A stretch of DNA of 48,504 nucleotides from WRIS01 sp050945135 (GCA_050945135.1 JBMNSJ010000011.1:1-48504); one strand, 5' to 3'. Shown: positions 40,081 to 48,264, counted from the stretch's first letter. The notes: generated from the sequence alone by a model not told the origin. Translations and numbers: made by a program.

Positions 40081-40145
40081 AGCAGACAATCCAGCGAATT
40101 GTCTGCTGTAGCGCAGCGGCGGTTGCAGCCGATAGGGCTGCAACC
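40081..40145. other. Candidate oriT of element 2 (two adjacent hairpins)
   Basis: AGCAGACAAT (40081-40090) pairs with ATTGTCTGCT (40098-40107), and GGTTGCAGCC (40121-40130) pairs with GGCTGCAACC (40136-40145). Two perfect 10-bp hairpins within 65 bp, 440 bp after the relaxase gene and outside any gene, fit an origin of transfer. The nick site is not identified. Confidence 0.55.
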
Positions 40146-40294
40146 CTTGGCGGCACGCCAAGCACGCGGCATCAGGCAAGCTTTCCACTTCGGTTGCACG
40201 GAATGCAGACCAACCAAATCTGCATGAGGGCGTTCGTGGTGGTAAGGGGGGGCGCAAGGCTAGCGTTTTGTGACGATGACGATAAGAGGGGTTG

Positions 40295-40330
40295 TGCCGC
40301 GCTAACCGTCATTACCGTCACGACCGTCAT
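40295..40330. repeat. ACCGTCAT repeat cluster
   Basis: ACCGTCATTACCGTCACGAC with a following CGTCAT gives three ACCGTCA units spaced about 9-10 bp apart. TGCCGC and CTA precede them, as in the inverted cluster at 31764-31799. These look like iterons or paired protein-binding sites at two ends of the element core. Confidence 0.6.
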
Positions 40331-40493
40331 AGCGCAGGCAAAAAGGGATTTCAAAGGGCGTGCCTTTGATGCCTAGGGGCTTGGGGGAATGGGCAGTCAT
40401 TTCCCCAATGCAGGCAGCGGAAGTGTTGTTAGCGCAACTAAGCCCGCAACCCTTGCGGGCTGCGGGCTGCACCGGTGAGGGTGCTAGAGAGGC

Positions 40494-40850
40494 TTAGGCC
40501 TCACTGATGCCTAGGGCGTTGCGATGATGGCGGAGAAGAGCTTTTTGGTCGCTCAGGATGAGCATGGTCACCACGTCGAAGCGAACGGTGCCTTCGGGCG
40601 TGTCCTGATGCTCGGCCAGGTAAGCTGCGGCCAGCTGCTCGAACTTGTCGCGGTTGATGTCTTCGCCGCCCAGGCCCTTGCCTGCGTTCTCGCGAATCTG
40701 GCAATCGATGAAGACCAGCTCGCCTTCGTCACGGGCGATGTAGTCGATGCTGTAGTTGCCGTGCGCCCAGCCGGTCTCGAGGATTTCCATGCCGCGGCGC
40801 TCCAGGAACGTGCGGATGCCCTTCATTGCCTTGTTGTTGATAGCTTCCAT
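40494..40850 (-). CDS. YraN/UPF0102-like nuclease-fold protein
   Basis: This 118-residue protein follows the UPF0102/YraN pattern of a PD-(D/E)XK fold: KGIRTFLERRGMEILETGWA, YSIDYIARDEGELVFIDCQI, then a helical end (DKFEQLAAAYLAEH). D36 and D49 match the acidic active-site positions. The usual lysine (VEVKxR) is Q51, so catalysis may be lost. AGAGGCAAG precedes the ATG. It stands alone, facing away from the restriction-like operon. A role in DNA processing of the element is possible. Confidence 0.7.
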   Translation of the reverse strand: MEAINNKAMKGIRTFLERRGMEILETGWAHGNYSIDYIARDEGELVFIDCQIRENAGKGLGGEDINRDKFEQLAAAYLAEHQDTPEGTVRFDVVTMLILSDQKALLRHHRNALGISEA

Positions 40851-41388
40851 TGTCTTGCCTCTCTACTTTTGGCTGCTCCCCTTGAGCGTGCCTTGTGGCT
40901 CAAAGGGCGTGTGGGTTGCCGCGGGTATGCAAGGGGGAAAGTGAAACCCGAAGGGCACATGAGCTTTAGAAGTTTTGGCCGGGCTTGCGAAAAGTTCTAA
41001 AGGTTTTCACGGCCCTTGTTTATGCGCGGTGTTCCATGCGAGCATATGAGACTAAAAGGACCGCCAACGGGCGTAGCCACAGCGGAGAGGCTATGGATGC
41101 GAAACCAGGGTAATGCAGGGTGCATGTTTCTGGTGCGGCAATGGAGTATCGAGAACGGGTGGTGTTCACGGCATCAGTGACAATATTGCCGACGAAGATG
41201 AGCTACCATCGATTGCTAGATGCGAGAATGATTTAAGGCAAGGTCCTAGGCGGCGAAGGTATGTTTCGGCCCGAAAGGATTCAGCAATAAGCCCCACCAT
41301 TCTATGCTGGCAGCTAAGGACAAAAAGCCTAACAGTGATATCATGCTATGTATTGCAAATACACTGCACTTCGTCGTAAGGACAAAGT
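40851..41388. other. Gene-free region upstream of the restriction-like operon
   Basis: About 540 bp without a convincing gene. Short stems can be drawn (TAGCC...GGCTA near 41075-41095, TTTCGGCCCGAAA near 41263-41275), and the last 50 bp hold a ribosome binding site (AAGGACAAAG) but no clear promoter. It could hold a long leader or a regulatory RNA; I recognise no known RNA family. Confidence 0.4.
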
Positions 41389-41601
41389 ATGGCTAAGAGC
41401 TACAAGGACATGGTAACTGGCAACTCATCCGCTGCAGAAATCCAGGCACATCTGGCCGAGGGTAAGAGTGTTGCCGTAACGGTCCGAATTCCAGAGAACC
41501 TGAAAGATGCGGCCACCGAATACGCGGCAATGAGCGGCATGAGCTTTAGCGCGCTATTCCGTAATTGCCTCATCAACGAACTATCCGCAAAGGGGAAATA
41601 A
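41389..41601 (+). CDS. Ribbon-helix-helix-type small protein
   Basis: This 70-residue protein contains VAVTVRIPENLKDAATEYAA and MSGMSFSALFRNCLINEL, typical of ribbon-helix-helix antitoxins and repressors. It is the first gene of the restriction-like operon, three bases before the next gene, and is the likely controller of that operon. AAGGAC lies eight bases before the ATG. No toxin partner is adjacent. Confidence 0.78.
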   Translation: MAKSYKDMVTGNSSAAEIQAHLAEGKSVAVTVRIPENLKDAATEYAAMSGMSFSALFRNCLINELSAKGK

Positions 41602-41604
41602 CCA

Positions 41605-42279
41605 ATGGCCCCACAAGTTAAATCAAAACAACGCGTAGCAGACCATGGCGAAGTTTTCACCAATGAACGCGAAGTAAACGCCATGCTGGACATGGTGAAA
41701 CAAGAGACAGAGCGTATCGAATCGCGATTCCTCGAGCCCGCATGCGGTAATGGCAACTTCCTTGCTGAAGTCCTGCGTCGCAAGCTCGACGTGGTCAAAA
41801 CCCGCTACGGGAAGAGCCTTGCAGAATACGAGAAATACGCCTTTGTTGCGGTTGGCAGTATTTATGGTGTTGAACTTCTTTCGGACAATGCGCAGGAATG
41901 CCGAGATCGCCTTTATGGCATAGTCAACGAAGCTTACGAGAAGGTAGCCAAGAAAGCTATCAACCCCCGCTTTATGTCTGCGATCAAATACGTATTGGGC
42001 CGTAACATTCTTTGCGGCGATGCACTTAATCTGAAGGCGTCGAATGGCGAACCTATTATCTTTTCAGAATGGTCGCTTGCTATTGGAAGTAAAGTAAAAC
42101 GCCGCGACTTTCGCCTAGATGAAATGCTCGAAGGGCACAAAGAACAAATGAGTCTATTTGGAGCCAGCGGAAGCAACGCGACAGAATGGGAATTTGATGA
42201 GGAAACCAATGCGTACATCCCATCCCCAATAAAGGAATATCCACTAGTTGAGTTTTATGAGGTGAACTCACATGAGTGA
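41605..42279 (+). CDS. Methyltransferase-like protein with SAM motif, no NPPY
   Basis: This 224-residue protein starts HGEVFTNEREVNAMLDMVKQ and shows motif I FLEPACGNGNFL (residues 42-53), then SIYGVELLSDNAQECRDRLY and GRNILCGDALNL. These are the SAM-binding motifs of N6-adenine methyltransferases. The catalytic (N/D)PPY motif is absent, and the chain ends soon after motif III. It therefore looks like the SAM-binding half of a split enzyme, or an inactive partner of the 42272 methyltransferase. The two genes overlap by 8 bp. Confidence 0.78.
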   Translation: MAPQVKSKQRVADHGEVFTNEREVNAMLDMVKQETERIESRFLEPACGNGNFLAEVLRRKLDVVKTRYGKSLAEYEKYAFVAVGSIYGVELLSDNAQECRDRLYGIVNEAYEKVAKKAINPRFMSAIKYVLGRNILCGDALNLKASNGEPIIFSEWSLAIGSKVKRRDFRLDEMLEGHKEQMSLFGASGSNATEWEFDEETNAYIPSPIKEYPLVEFYEVNSHE

Positions 42280-43768
42280 TTTATTTGCGCAAGCTTATAA
42301 CCCGGATGTTTTGAGCTGCCTAGCCAACTTGAGCAACGACGAAGTATTTACTCCGCCCGACATTGCAAACCAGGTGCTAGACATGCTGCCAGATGAGATT
42401 TGGCATGACAGCAGCGCTACATTTTTAGATCCTGCTTGCAAGTCAGGGGTTTTCCTTCGCGAGATTGCTAAACGCTTGATTGATGGGCTTGAAGATGAAT
42501 TCCCTGAGTTGCAAGAGCGACTCGACCACATTTACCGCAATCAGCTGTACGGCATTGCCATCACTGAACTTACGAGCCTCTTGTCTCGCCGAAGCGTATA
42601 TTGCTCCAAATACCCAGAAAGCATCTATTCCGTTGTTCATTTTGATGATCCAGAAGGGAACATCAGGTTTCGAAGGATAGAGCATGAGTGGTATGCGGGG
42701 CGTTGTAAATATTGCGGCGCACCGAAAGCCGAATATGAACGAGATGACATTCTCGAAACACATGCATACGAGCTTATTCATCTTGATAATCCCGAGGAGC
42801 TTTTTACTATGAAATTTGATGTTATTATCGGCAATCCCCCTTATCAGCTAAGCGATGGTGGGTATCGCGTAAGTGCTTCTCCAATCTATCAAATGTTTGT
42901 TGAACAGGCCATGAAGCTCCAGCCTCGTTATCTGAGCATGATTATTCCCGCGCGCTGGTTTTCGGGTGGAAAGGGCCTGGATTCTTTCCGAAACACAATG
43001 CTCAACGACGACCGACTTCGCATAATGCATGACTATCCCAATGCAAACGACTGCTTCCCTGGCGTTCAAATTAAGGGTGGCATTTGCTACTTTCTTTGGG
43101 ATAGGGACCATCATGGTCTATGCGCCGTAACAAGCCATGATGGCAATGAGTCTAGTGAAACCGTTGAAAGGCCCCTTCTCGAAAATGGCAACGACACATT
43201 CATAAGATGGAATGAAGGTGTCGACATCTTGCATAAGGTGCAATCAAAAACTAACAAATCTATGGAAGCGCTTGTTAGCGCAAGAAAACCTTTCGGGTTT
43301 GACACCTTATATAGAGGCAAGAGTCGTGGCGGCGTCCGCTTATACGAAAATGGAGGGATTGCCTTCACTGAACGAAAAGAAATAACTAAGAATGCAGAGT
43401 GGATTGACAAATGGAAGGTATTCATCCCAGAAGCTGGTAGCGGCAGCGATGCATTTCCTCACCCAATCCTAGGAAAACCGTTTGTTGGTGAACCGGGGGC
43501 GGCTTGCACTGAAACATATCTTGTTATTGGGCCTTTTTCTAGCAAAAAAGAATGTGAGAATGTAATCAGCTATATAACAACGCGCTTTTTCCGTTTTCTC
43601 GTTTTACTTAAAAAACCGTCGCAGCATGCTACAAGCAAAGTCTACTCGTTTGTTCCGCAAGAGGATTTCACTGAAGCGTGGTCCGATGAAAAACTGTATG
43701 AGAAGTATGGCATTACAGCAAAAGAATCGGCATTCATTGCTGAGCTCGTTAGACCAATGGAGCTTTGA
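42272..43768 (+). CDS. Eco57I-like N6-adenine DNA methyltransferase
   Basis: This 498-residue protein has EVFTPPDIANQVLDMLP, motif I DPACKSGVFL (53-62, with Lys in place of the usual Gly), a CKYCG zinc-binding-like knuckle (145-149) and the catalytic FDVIIGNPPYQ (motif IV, N188-Y191). A region resembling target recognition follows (about 300-460). It would methylate adenine in the host DNA to protect it from the partner nuclease. It is the second methyltransferase-type gene of the operon. The overlap with the 224-residue gene suggests a complex. Confidence 0.87.
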   Translation: MSDLFAQAYNPDVLSCLANLSNDEVFTPPDIANQVLDMLPDEIWHDSSATFLDPACKSGVFLREIAKRLIDGLEDEFPELQERLDHIYRNQLYGIAITELTSLLSRRSVYCSKYPESIYSVVHFDDPEGNIRFRRIEHEWYAGRCKYCGAPKAEYERDDILETHAYELIHLDNPEELFTMKFDVIIGNPPYQLSDGGYRVSASPIYQMFVEQAMKLQPRYLSMIIPARWFSGGKGLDSFRNTMLNDDRLRIMHDYPNANDCFPGVQIKGGICYFLWDRDHHGLCAVTSHDGNESSETVERPLLENGNDTFIRWNEGVDILHKVQSKTNKSMEALVSARKPFGFDTLYRGKSRGGVRLYENGGIAFTERKEITKNAEWIDKWKVFIPEAGSGSDAFPHPILGKPFVGEPGAACTETYLVIGPFSSKKECENVISYITTRFFRFLVLLKKPSQHATSKVYSFVPQEDFTEAWSDEKLYEKYGITAKESAFIAELVRPMEL

Positions 43769-43770
43769 TC

Positions 43771-46700
43771 ATGAAGCATGAATTCTTTCCTCAACGCCCT
43801 GATTCGCAGCCGATTATTTATGCTTACGGAGACAGCAACCCTCAATATGAAGGAATGCTGAAGGTTGGCTTTACTTCTCGAACAATAGATCAACGCATGC
43901 ATGAACATTACCCCACGCTTAAGCCTGGGGAGCGTTCGTATAAAGTTGTATTCACTGAGCCTGCAGTACGCTCTGATGGGTCCTCCTTTTTAGATCATCC
44001 TGTACACGAAAATCTTGAGCAGCATGGCTTTTATCGCCTGCGTGATGCAGATGGCAAGAAGACAGAATGGTTCCGCTGCAACGTTAATGACGTCCGAGCA
44101 GCATGGCTTTCAGTACGCGACCGTACTGAAAATGATGAGCGTCGCACCTTAGATTTTAAAATGCGTCCAGAACAGCAAAAAGCTGTTGAGAAGACGTTAG
44201 CATTCTACCGTTCCATCACCGAAGAAGGCGCGCCCTTTGCACCGAAGTTTTTATGGAACGCCAAGATGCGTTTTGGTAAAACATTTGCAACGTATGAGCT
44301 TGCCAAGGAAATGGGCTGCAAACGTGTGCTGGTACTCACCTTTAAGCCCGCTGTAAAAACTGCATGGTACGAAGACCTAATGCTGCACGTGGACTTTGAA
44401 GGCTGGCAGTTTGTTTCGCGCGAAGGTCTTCAATACGAAGATGCTGATCCAGACAGGCCTATCGTGTGCTTCGGATCGTTCCAAGATTTCCTTGGTCGCG
44501 ATTCAAAAACGGGAGCCATCAAGCCGCGTAACGAATGGGTTCATCTAGAAGATTGGGATTTAGTTGTATTCGATGAATACCATTTTGGTGCATGGAATGA
44601 AAACTCTAAGAACCTGTTTGTCCAGCCAAGCGAGGATGAACAAGACACCAACGAAGATGAAGACACGCGCGTAGGAAAGATTAATACTGGTAACGAAGTT
44701 AACGAGGGTGACTTACCTATCGCTACGAAGTATTACCTATTCTTGTCGGGCACGCCGTTTAGGGCCCTCAACTCTGGTGAATTTATTGAAGAGCAGGTAT
44801 ATAACTGGACCTACTCTGATGAGCAAGCCGCTAAAGAGGCTTGGACAGGTCCGAATAACCCATATGAATCTCTTCCGCGTATGGTTATGCTCACCTATAG
44901 CATGCCAGAAGAAATTAAAAACATTGCTTTAGGCGGAGAGTTCAATTCTTTCGATTTAAATGCTTTCTTCGAGGCAAAAGGTGAAGGGGATTCGGCCGAG
45001 TTTGTTTTGAAAGAGTACGTACAAAAGTGGCTCGACCTGATGCGCGGCGCGTATTTGCCTTCTTCTGTGGATGATTTGAAACTGGGTGCCGAAAAGCCGC
45101 CGATGCCGTATTCAGACACGCGTCTGCTTAATGTTCTAAACCACACTCTATGGTATTTGCCTCGCGTAAACGCGTGCTTTGCAATGCGTAACTTATTGAT
45201 GGAAAAGCAGAATACCTTCTTTCAGGACTACACCATCAACGTATGCGCTGGTACTGGTGCGGGCGTCGGCGTGGATGCTCTCGATAGAGTCCAGGAAACA
45301 ATGCAGGACCCCCTGCATTCAAAGACCATCACGCTTACATGCGGTAAGTTGACCACAGGTGTTACCGTGCGCCCTTGGACGGGCATATTCATGCTTACCA
45401 ACATGAAGAGCCCAGAGTCATATTTCCAGGCCGCATTCCGCGTTCAAAGCCCTTGGGTTATTGATGGCGAACACGGTAAAGAAATCGAGAAGCGCGAATG
45501 TTATCTGTTTGACTTCGCGCTCGATCGCGCCTTGCGCATGGTGTCCAACTATAGCCTTCGCCTTAGCGTGGATGAAACTGGCCCAGAACAGAAGGTTGGC
45601 GAGTTTATTAACTTCTTGCCTGTGCTTGCATATGACGGTTCGACCATGCATCAGGTCAGCGCAAGCGAGATCCTCGATATAGCAATGGCTGGTACGTCCG
45701 CAACGCTTCTTGCTCGTCGTTGGGAAAGCGCGTTGCTTGTTAACGTTGACAATGCAACTTTGACTCGCTTGCTTAATAACGAAAAAGCCATGGAAGCCCT
45801 TATGAATATTGAAGGGTTCCGCGCACTAGGCGCAGATACGCTCGAAACTATCGTTAATAGATCTGAAGGCATTAAGAAGGCGAAGCGAGAAAAGCCGGAT
45901 ATGCCAAAGAAAGAGCAGAAGAAGCTTACTGAAGAGGAGAAGGAGCTAAAGTCAAAGCGTAAACAGGTTCAGGAAAAGCTTATTAAGTTCGCTACACGCA
46001 TTCCAGTCTTTATGTATCTTACAGACTATCGCGAGCAATGCTTGAAGGATGTTATTACGCAACTAGAGCCAGGCCTATTCCAGAAAGTTACCGGCCTAAC
46101 CGTTAGCGACTTTGAACTTCTCGTTTCATTGGGCCTCTTTAACGATGGCTTAATGAATGACGTTGTTTACAAATTCCGCCGCTACGAAGACTCCAGCTTG
46201 GAATACGCTGGCATTAATAAACATGAGGGTGAGCAGGTTGGCTTGTTTGATACTTCCTTGAGCGAATTTGACTATATGCAAATGAAGCAGGAGGAATCGT
46301 TGCGTGGTGGTACTGTTTCGAAGGCTCCAAAGAAGACAGCAAAAGAAGCAAAGACTAAAACCGTACTGACGATAGAGGCAACTACTGTATCGCCCGACGG
46401 AAAAGAGTCAAAGCCTGAGGTTCTTGAAATTAAGGCTGATTGGGTAGAGGCCGCGTTGCTCGATAATAAGCTGGAATTTGTCGACAATCGACCCAAGAAG
46501 GGAAATCTCTGGGTTATTGGCGGCAAGGAGCTTGATGTTGTTCTTGAGCCACTTGCGTCCCACGGTGCTAAGTTTAAGTTCAAACAAGGCGGAGGGAAAG
46601 CTACCGACAACAAAGATGGTTGGTGGCTATCTGGCTACCCAGAGCATATCGCTGAGGTCGTTGAAGAGAAGCCTCTAGTCACAAAAGAAGAACTCGATGC

Positions 46701-46860
46701 TCTTGAGCCTGGTGACACGGTATTTCATAAGGCCTTCGGCTATGGGGAAATACTTGATATCACTGCCAGCTCAATCACAGTTGCATTCTCCAACGACAAA
46801 AAGAAGAGTCGCACGCTGGTGTTCCCAGGCACCTTCTATCAAGGAATCTTGCAGGTGTAA
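43771..46860 (+). CDS. GIY-YIG-like/SF2 helicase restriction protein
   Basis: This 1029-residue protein begins with a GIY-YIG/T5orf172-like segment (IIYAYGDSNPQYEGMLKVGF with TSRTIDQRMHEHYP, about residues 15-48). The helicase core follows: Walker A-like WNAKMRFGKT (162-171), VLVLTFKPAVKTAW, DEAD-box VVFDEYHFGAW (D268-H271), LFLSGTPFRAL and QAAFRVQSPWV. The C-terminus has DTVFHKAFGYGEILDI, like the Tudor-type end of UvrD helicases. The protein would move on DNA and cut foreign DNA. ATG 43771 lies two bases after the methyltransferase stop. A lysine-rich coiled linker lies at about 705-735. Confidence 0.85.
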   Translation: MKHEFFPQRPDSQPIIYAYGDSNPQYEGMLKVGFTSRTIDQRMHEHYPTLKPGERSYKVVFTEPAVRSDGSSFLDHPVHENLEQHGFYRLRDADGKKTEWFRCNVNDVRAAWLSVRDRTENDERRTLDFKMRPEQQKAVEKTLAFYRSITEEGAPFAPKFLWNAKMRFGKTFATYELAKEMGCKRVLVLTFKPAVKTAWYEDLMLHVDFEGWQFVSREGLQYEDADPDRPIVCFGSFQDFLGRDSKTGAIKPRNEWVHLEDWDLVVFDEYHFGAWNENSKNLFVQPSEDEQDTNEDEDTRVGKINTGNEVNEGDLPIATKYYLFLSGTPFRALNSGEFIEEQVYNWTYSDEQAAKEAWTGPNNPYESLPRMVMLTYSMPEEIKNIALGGEFNSFDLNAFFEAKGEGDSAEFVLKEYVQKWLDLMRGAYLPSSVDDLKLGAEKPPMPYSDTRLLNVLNHTLWYLPRVNACFAMRNLLMEKQNTFFQDYTINVCAGTGAGVGVDALDRVQETMQDPLHSKTITLTCGKLTTGVTVRPWTGIFMLTNMKSPESYFQAAFRVQSPWVIDGEHGKEIEKRECYLFDFALDRALRMVSNYSLRLSVDETGPEQKVGEFINFLPVLAYDGSTMHQVSASEILDIAMAGTSATLLARRWESALLVNVDNATLTRLLNNEKAMEALMNIEGFRALGADTLETIVNRSEGIKKAKREKPDMPKKEQKKLTEEEKELKSKRKQVQEKLIKFATRIPVFMYLTDYREQCLKDVITQLEPGLFQKVTGLTVSDFELLVSLGLFNDGLMNDVVYKFRRYEDSSLEYAGINKHEGEQVGLFDTSLSEFDYMQMKQEESLRGGTVSKAPKKTAKEAKTKTVLTIEATTVSPDGKESKPEVLEIKADWVEAALLDNKLEFVDNRPKKGNLWVIGGKELDVVLEPLASHGAKFKFKQGGGKATDNKDGWWLSGYPEHIAEVVEEKPLVTKEELDALEPGDTVFHKAFGYGEILDITASSITVAFSNDKKKSRTLVFPGTFYQGILQV

Positions 46861-46862
46861 AC

Positions 46863-48098
46863 ATGAGTGCAAAAAAATGTTTTAGGGGAAGAAGCAGCAG
46901 AGATTATTTTTCAGCTCTATCGACTGAACTTCACAATGAAATTAAGCGTCTTTCTGATAGCGAACTAAAAAATACAGAGCGGGCCTCCTGGATAGAATAT
47001 TATTACGATAAATACTACATTGCACCCGTACGGATATCTCAAGATGGATTTGAATTATCTGTTTGCGAGTCGGAAGTTAAAGAATATAACCACTGGGCAA
47101 GGCAGATTCCATATGAACCTGAATACTTCGTCAGAGATGGTTATAAAATTGCTTGCAAGGTGGCATTTACCGGCGATGCGAAGCTATTCGATTTGCAACC
47201 ATCACGGTACACGCTTGCAGCATTCCTAGTAGACTCTATTGAAACAAGCAGATTTGAGGATCAATCCTTCTTAGTTCTTTCTTTGTCTGTTCAGCAAAGT
47301 AAGGCTGACGCGGAATCTATTCAAAAACATTTTGAGTCAACCATCAATAGCTTCCAAAATGAAATCGAGCCCAATAATAATGATGCCAATAATTGGAATT
47401 CCCAGCTTGAAGATACAATTGGTGTATGGCTTGACGAAAGAACAGCGAGGTTAGATTCGTTAAATGCGCTTAAAAAGAGCCTCTGCATCCCTCTGCAAGC
47501 AAAAGGAGATGCACCGATACAACAAATCCCTTTAAAGAAAAAACGACTAGCCAAACCGAAAGCATCAAAATCGCAAGAGCCAAGTTATGCAATTTCCTCA
47601 CAGGACTACGAAAACATTATCAGGATCATTGATGCGCAGTGCTCTACATTCGAAACAGCCCCTGCCGCATATGCAACCCTTGATGAAGAAAGACTGAGAG
47701 ATGTCATCCTTGCTATGCTCAACAGCCATTATGAAGAAGGTGCGACCGGGGAAACTTTCAGAAGAAAAGGCAAAACAGATATAAATATCCTCTTTGACAA
47801 CCATGCCGCATTTGTAGCGGAATGCAAAATCTGGCATGGTAAAGCAGGTTTAAGCAAAGCGATTGATCAACTGTTTAGCTATTTAACATGGCGAGATACC
47901 AAAGTCTCCCTCGTCATATTCAATAAAAAGAACCGTGATTTCATATCAATTCTCAACACTATTGATGAGACATTGAAGGAACGCCCCGGTAGGGTTTCTA
48001 AAACTGATAAAAACTTCTGGCGAGTAAAAGAAACAAGTCCAGATTGCGAGACTTCGGTTGAACTTAGCGTACAGGTATATAACTTATACTCGGGTTAA
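46863..48098 (+). CDS. Protein with C-terminal PD-(D/E)XK nuclease-like domain
   Basis: This 411-residue protein ends in a domain with RRKGKTDINILFDNHAAFVA and ECKIWHG, the D...ECK motif of PD-(D/E)XK nucleases (D near 304, E near 320, K near 322). WRDTKVSLVIF follows. The N-terminal ~215 residues are not recognised, and a Lys-rich linker lies at about 215-240. It starts two bases after the helicase stop, so it is the last gene of the operon. It may be the restriction nuclease, or a second nuclease besides the GIY-YIG-like domain. Confidence 0.78.
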   Translation: MSAKKCFRGRSSRDYFSALSTELHNEIKRLSDSELKNTERASWIEYYYDKYYIAPVRISQDGFELSVCESEVKEYNHWARQIPYEPEYFVRDGYKIACKVAFTGDAKLFDLQPSRYTLAAFLVDSIETSRFEDQSFLVLSLSVQQSKADAESIQKHFESTINSFQNEIEPNNNDANNWNSQLEDTIGVWLDERTARLDSLNALKKSLCIPLQAKGDAPIQQIPLKKKRLAKPKASKSQEPSYAISSQDYENIIRIIDAQCSTFETAPAAYATLDEERLRDVILAMLNSHYEEGATGETFRRKGKTDINILFDNHAAFVAECKIWHGKAGLSKAIDQLFSYLTWRDTKVSLVIFNKKNRDFISILNTIDETLKERPGRVSKTDKNFWRVKETSPDCETSVELSVQVYNLYSG

Positions 48099-48107
48099 AC
48101 TTCCATT

Positions 48108-48125
48108 CTGCTCAAATTCTGCTCA
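48108..48125. repeat. CTGCTCA repeat pair, right end of element 2
   Basis: CTGCTCA at 48108 and 48119 (11-bp step) matches the pairs at 30640-30686, in the same orientation. This places likely integrase arm sites at both ends. Confidence 0.72.
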
Positions 48126-48146
48126 CGACTTTTTGAGCATTAAAAA

Positions 48147-48179
48147 AGCAGGTCATTCGCTTTAAGCTTCTGACCTGCT
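48147..48179 (-). terminator. Terminator of tRNA-fMet supplied by element 2
   Basis: AGCAGGTCA (48147-48155) pairs with TGACCTGCT (48171-48179). On the minus strand the stem is followed by TTTTTTA, 9 bp after the tRNA CCA end. Confidence 0.85.
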
Positions 48180-48185
48180 GTAACG

Positions 48186-48232
48186 TTTGGTCGCGGGGAC
48201 CGGATTTGAACCGATGACCTCCGGGTTATGAG
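48186..48232. repeat. Right attachment site of element 2
   Basis: Identical to 30506-30552 and overlapping the 3' half of the tRNA gene, so the tRNA is rebuilt intact by the insertion. Confidence 0.92.
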
Positions 48233-48264
48233 CCCGGCGAGCTACCAGACTGCTCCACCCCGCA
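48188..48264 (-). tRNA. Initiator tRNA-Met (anticodon CAT)
   Basis: The reverse strand reads a full 77-nt cloverleaf, with anticodon loop CTCATAA, T-loop TTCAAAT and encoded CCA end. The anticodon stem has three consecutive G:C pairs (GGG...CCC), the signature of initiator tRNA. The first base U1 faces G72, a weak end pair in keeping with the unpaired 1:72 of initiator tRNAs. It closely follows the E. coli initiator tRNA sequence pattern. Confidence 0.95.

Larger units (their letters stand above)
39701..40493. other. Long non-coding region with oriT-like hairpins
   Basis: No gene with a ribosome binding site is seen in ~790 bp; frames here are short and lack family features. The region is GC-rich and holds the hairpins at 40081-40145 and the ACCGTCAT cluster at 40295-40330, so it is a candidate for oriT and/or replication origin. 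Confidence 0.5.
30506..48232. mobile_element. Integrative mobilizable element 2 inserted in tRNA-fMet
   Basis: The element is bounded by identical 47-bp repeats (30506-30552 and 48186-48232). The right copy is the 3' part of the intact initiator tRNA gene. A tyrosine integrase lies 1.3 kb from the left repeat, and an excisionase-like gene, replication ATPase, MobC, coupling protein and relaxase follow. CTGCTCA repeat pairs sit just inside both ends. No VirB4, VirB6 or pilus genes are present, so it is expected to be mobilizable rather than self-transmissible. Cargo is an Abi gene at one end and a restriction-modification-like operon at the other. Confidence 0.88.

Noticed and set aside
40020..40376. 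118-codon frame in the oriT-like region
   Set aside because: Low-complexity composition, no ribosome binding site, and it runs across hairpins and the ACCGTCAT repeats.
41041..41388. Group II intron fragment or retron-type RNA
   Set aside because: No domain V-like hairpin, no GUGYG start and no reverse transcriptase nearby.
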